Positions 31,293 through 32,516 of a stretch of DNA of 32,516 bases are shown one piece after another. Positions within the stretch are counted from its first letter, which is position 1, and each line of letters opens with the position of its first letter. The stretch is taken from NCBI GenBank assembly GCA_002719335.1, contig PBHE01000027.1:1-32516 (forward strand), written 5' to 3'. The notes below the pieces were generated by a model. The model saw nothing but the letters and a program-made list of their open reading frames with translations. It was not told where the DNA came from and made no database searches. Made by a program: the position numbers and the translations under genes. The stretch comes from Acidimicrobiaceae bacterium. GTDB taxonomy: Bacteria; Actinomycetota; Acidimicrobiia; Acidimicrobiales; Poriferisodalaceae.

Positions 31293-31700
31293 AGTCGTAG
31301 CTCCATCGGGTAGGGCCCAAAACAAGCAAAGCTAGGGTTACATCAACAAAACCTCAACAATCGCTGGCGGTTAGGTTGAGCCGGCGCATTAAGCCGCCGG
31401 GACTTCGCTTGGTCACAGAACACTAGCGCTGTCTAGATCAACGACCCATGGTCAGGGCTTACTGCACCACCAACTGCTAATCCCCGACTAGATGCGACCC
31501 AATCAGGTGATGAAGACAATTTGATCCCACCACATTCGGACGATGGCACCGCGCAACCAATTGCGACACTTGGATCATGAACCGTGCGCCCCGGTGAGAA
31601 CAGCCGTCTTGGCGCCGATCGGATCGCCAGTGTAGGCCCGAATTTGAAACCAGTTTGAGTCCTGGCGGATTTGTTTCTGAGGGTCGGGGAGTCGGGGGAG
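31293..31700. other. Intergenic region upstream of the minus operon and downstream of the dipeptidase
   Basis: No convincing gene is seen in these 408 bases. A GC-rich inverted repeat, CCGGCG (31381-31386) and CGCCGG (31395-31400) with an 8-base loop, could be a terminator stem or an operator; it lacks a U-run. A smaller repeat, TGGCG (31610-31614) and CGCCA (31625-31629), lies about 75 bases past the dipeptidase stop. A reading frame on the minus strand across 31433-31720 has no family features and overlaps the dipeptidase end. Confidence 0.35.
31329..31357 (-). promoter_or_regulatory. Possible promoter of the minus operon
   Basis: On the minus strand TTGAGG (plus 31352-31357) and TAGCTT (plus 31329-31334) are 17 bases apart, and the latter ends 36 bases before the M20 gene start. 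The match to the sigma-70-type consensus is partial (four of six and three of six), so this is tentative. Confidence 0.22.
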
Positions 31701-32516
31701 TTAACGCCATACTTCGTCAAGTACTCGTAGGGCGTTCGCGCCCATGACCTTCTCTATCTGGTCGTTGCGGTATTCGTGTTTGACTAGCCATCGAACAATG
31801 TTGTGTGATGACTCCGTGGGGTTTTCAAGGCCTTTCACGTAGTCGACGTGCTCGAAGTCGGGTGACGTGTCGGCTTCGGGTGTTGGGTCCATCTCCTCAA
31901 AGGTGAATTCGGCACTGTAGATCTGATGAATTCCGACATGGTCACCGTAGGTGGTGTCTGCGCCGAAGCCAACGTGGTCGATCCCGACGAGGTCGACGAT
32001 GTATTCGAAGTGTTCCATCACGGACTCAATGTCGTGCGACGAATGCTGTTCGGTGAGGGTGGTGTGGGGCGCGGCCTCAACACCGATCACTCCACCTTTT
32101 TCGGCGCAGGCTTTCAGCACGTCGTCTGGCGCCATTCGGTTAGTGTTCCACAGCGCCCGCGCCCCAATATGGCTCAGGACAATGGGCATTTCACTAGCAG
32201 CAATCGCGTCAAGGGTGGTCTGGTCGCCACAGTGTGAACAATCGACAAGCATCCCGAGTTGGTTCATGCGCTTTATAGCTCTGCGACCGAAGTTCGTTAA
32301 CCCGGCGTCGTTCTTTTCGCGCAATCCGCTGCCAAGCTGATTGGCTTCGTTGTAAGTCACTCCGATGGACCGGACGCCGAAGCCGTAGAGAATGTCAAGC
32401 CGGTCAAGTTCATTTTCGATTGGTGCCGCCCCTTCGAGCGACGCTACCCAAGCGATAGCTCCACGTTCTCGGGATCCCTGGATGTCCGCAACCGACGTGG
32501 CCGGAACAACAAAGTC
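31701..32516 (-). CDS. Membrane dipeptidase (M19, renal dipeptidase family), 5' end beyond window
   Basis: The frame is open to the right edge, so the true start and first metal-binding His-x-Asp lie outside. In the visible 271 residues, WVASLEGAAPIEN carries the metal-bridging Glu, GVTYNEANQLGSG follows, LVDCSHCGDQT has the family His, PIVLSHIGARALWNTNRM has the second His and Arg, and HVGFGADTTYGDH has the late Asp. The end GANALRVLDEVW is typical. Members hydrolyse dipeptides, often with D- or unusual residues, and some act on beta-lactams or N-acyl-type compounds. The link to the neighbouring catabolic operon is uncertain; it is separated by 408 bases and reads in the same direction, towards the M20 gene. 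Confidence 0.9.
   Translation of the reverse strand, partial: DFVVPATSVADIQGSRERGAIAWVASLEGAAPIENELDRLDILYGFGVRSIGVTYNEANQLGSGLREKNDAGLTNFGRRAIKRMNQLGMLVDCSHCGDQTTLDAIAASEMPIVLSHIGARALWNTNRMAPDDVLKACAEKGGVIGVEAAPHTTLTEQHSSHDIESVMEHFEYIVDLVGIDHVGFGADTTYGDHVGIHQIYSAEFTFEEMDPTPEADTSPDFEHVDYVKGLENPTESSHNIVRWLVKHEYRNDQIEKVMGANALRVLDEVWR

Noticed and set aside
31433-31720. Small minus-strand reading frame downstream of the dipeptidase
   Set aside because: It overlaps the dipeptidase 3' end, has no ribosome site or recognisable motif, and looks like chance.
1-32516. tRNA, rRNA, CRISPR array, insertion sequence or phage genes
   Set aside because: No repeat-spacer pattern, transposase or integrase motif, or RNA gene was seen on reading both strands, though faint RNA genes would need a covariance search.

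Overview
ORGANISM. The window has moderate G+C (mid-50s % by eye on sample lines) and very dense gene packing, with many ATGA or 1-4 nt overlaps and several GTG starts. It also carries a Gly/Ser-rich lipoprotein, a CydDC-like ABC exporter fused into one chain, and an LLM-family (F420/flavin) oxidoreductase. Together these suggest a free-living aerobic actinomycete-like bacterium (for example Acidimicrobiia); Chloroflexota is not excluded. This is inference, since no rRNA or marker gene is present. I saw no tRNA, rRNA, CRISPR array, transposase or phage gene.

LAYOUT. (1) 1-668: 3' part of an alpha/beta hydrolase. (2) 719-4300, minus: fused double ABC exporter. (3) 4548-5441, minus: carbamate kinase, divergent from the next block. 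(4) 5484-18539, plus: a tightly coupled run of ten genes. These are an NmrA-like NAD(P)-binding protein, a three-subunit molybdenum hydroxylase (FAD, 2Fe-2S and Mo subunits), a barbiturase/cyanuric-acid-hydrolase-family ring-opening amidohydrolase, three genes resembling the E. coli oxamate carbamoyltransferase subunits AllH, AllF(FdrA) and AllG, and the two hydantoinase/oxoprolinase subunits HyuA and HyuB. (5) 18644-31292, minus, converging on block 4: an M20-family carbamoylase, an LLM oxidoreductase, an ABC importer (two permeases, one ATPase, one NMT1/THI5-like lipoprotein), a nitrilase-family carbamoyl amidase, a class III aminotransferase, a dihydropyrimidinase/hydantoinase, a solitary molybdenum-hydroxylase large subunit and a TenA-like protein. 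(6) 31701-32516, minus: membrane dipeptidase (M19) running off the right edge.

HOW IT FITS TOGETHER. The window reads as a catabolic island for N-heterocycles of the pyrimidine/hydantoin type. In the left block, the Mo hydroxylase could oxidise a ring to a barbiturate-like compound and the ring-opening amidohydrolase could cleave it to an N-acylurea such as ureidomalonate. Ureidomalonate is the one-carbon-longer homologue of oxalurate, the E. coli AllFGH substrate. The AllFGH-like enzyme could therefore release the carbamoyl group as carbamoyl phosphate, and the nearby carbamate kinase could turn that into ATP, NH3 and CO2. This would be an energy-conserving oxidative pyrimidine route in place of the hydrolytic ureidomalonase step. 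It is inferred from gene content and is the main hypothesis offered here. The right block carries the later steps of a reductive-type pyrimidine pathway (ring opening, decarbamoylation, transamination) with an importer, but no recognisable dihydropyrimidine dehydrogenase. The NMT1/THI5-like binding protein and TenA-like protein raise the alternative that a thiamin-type or other substituted pyrimidine is the substrate. No transcriptional regulator was recognised in the window.
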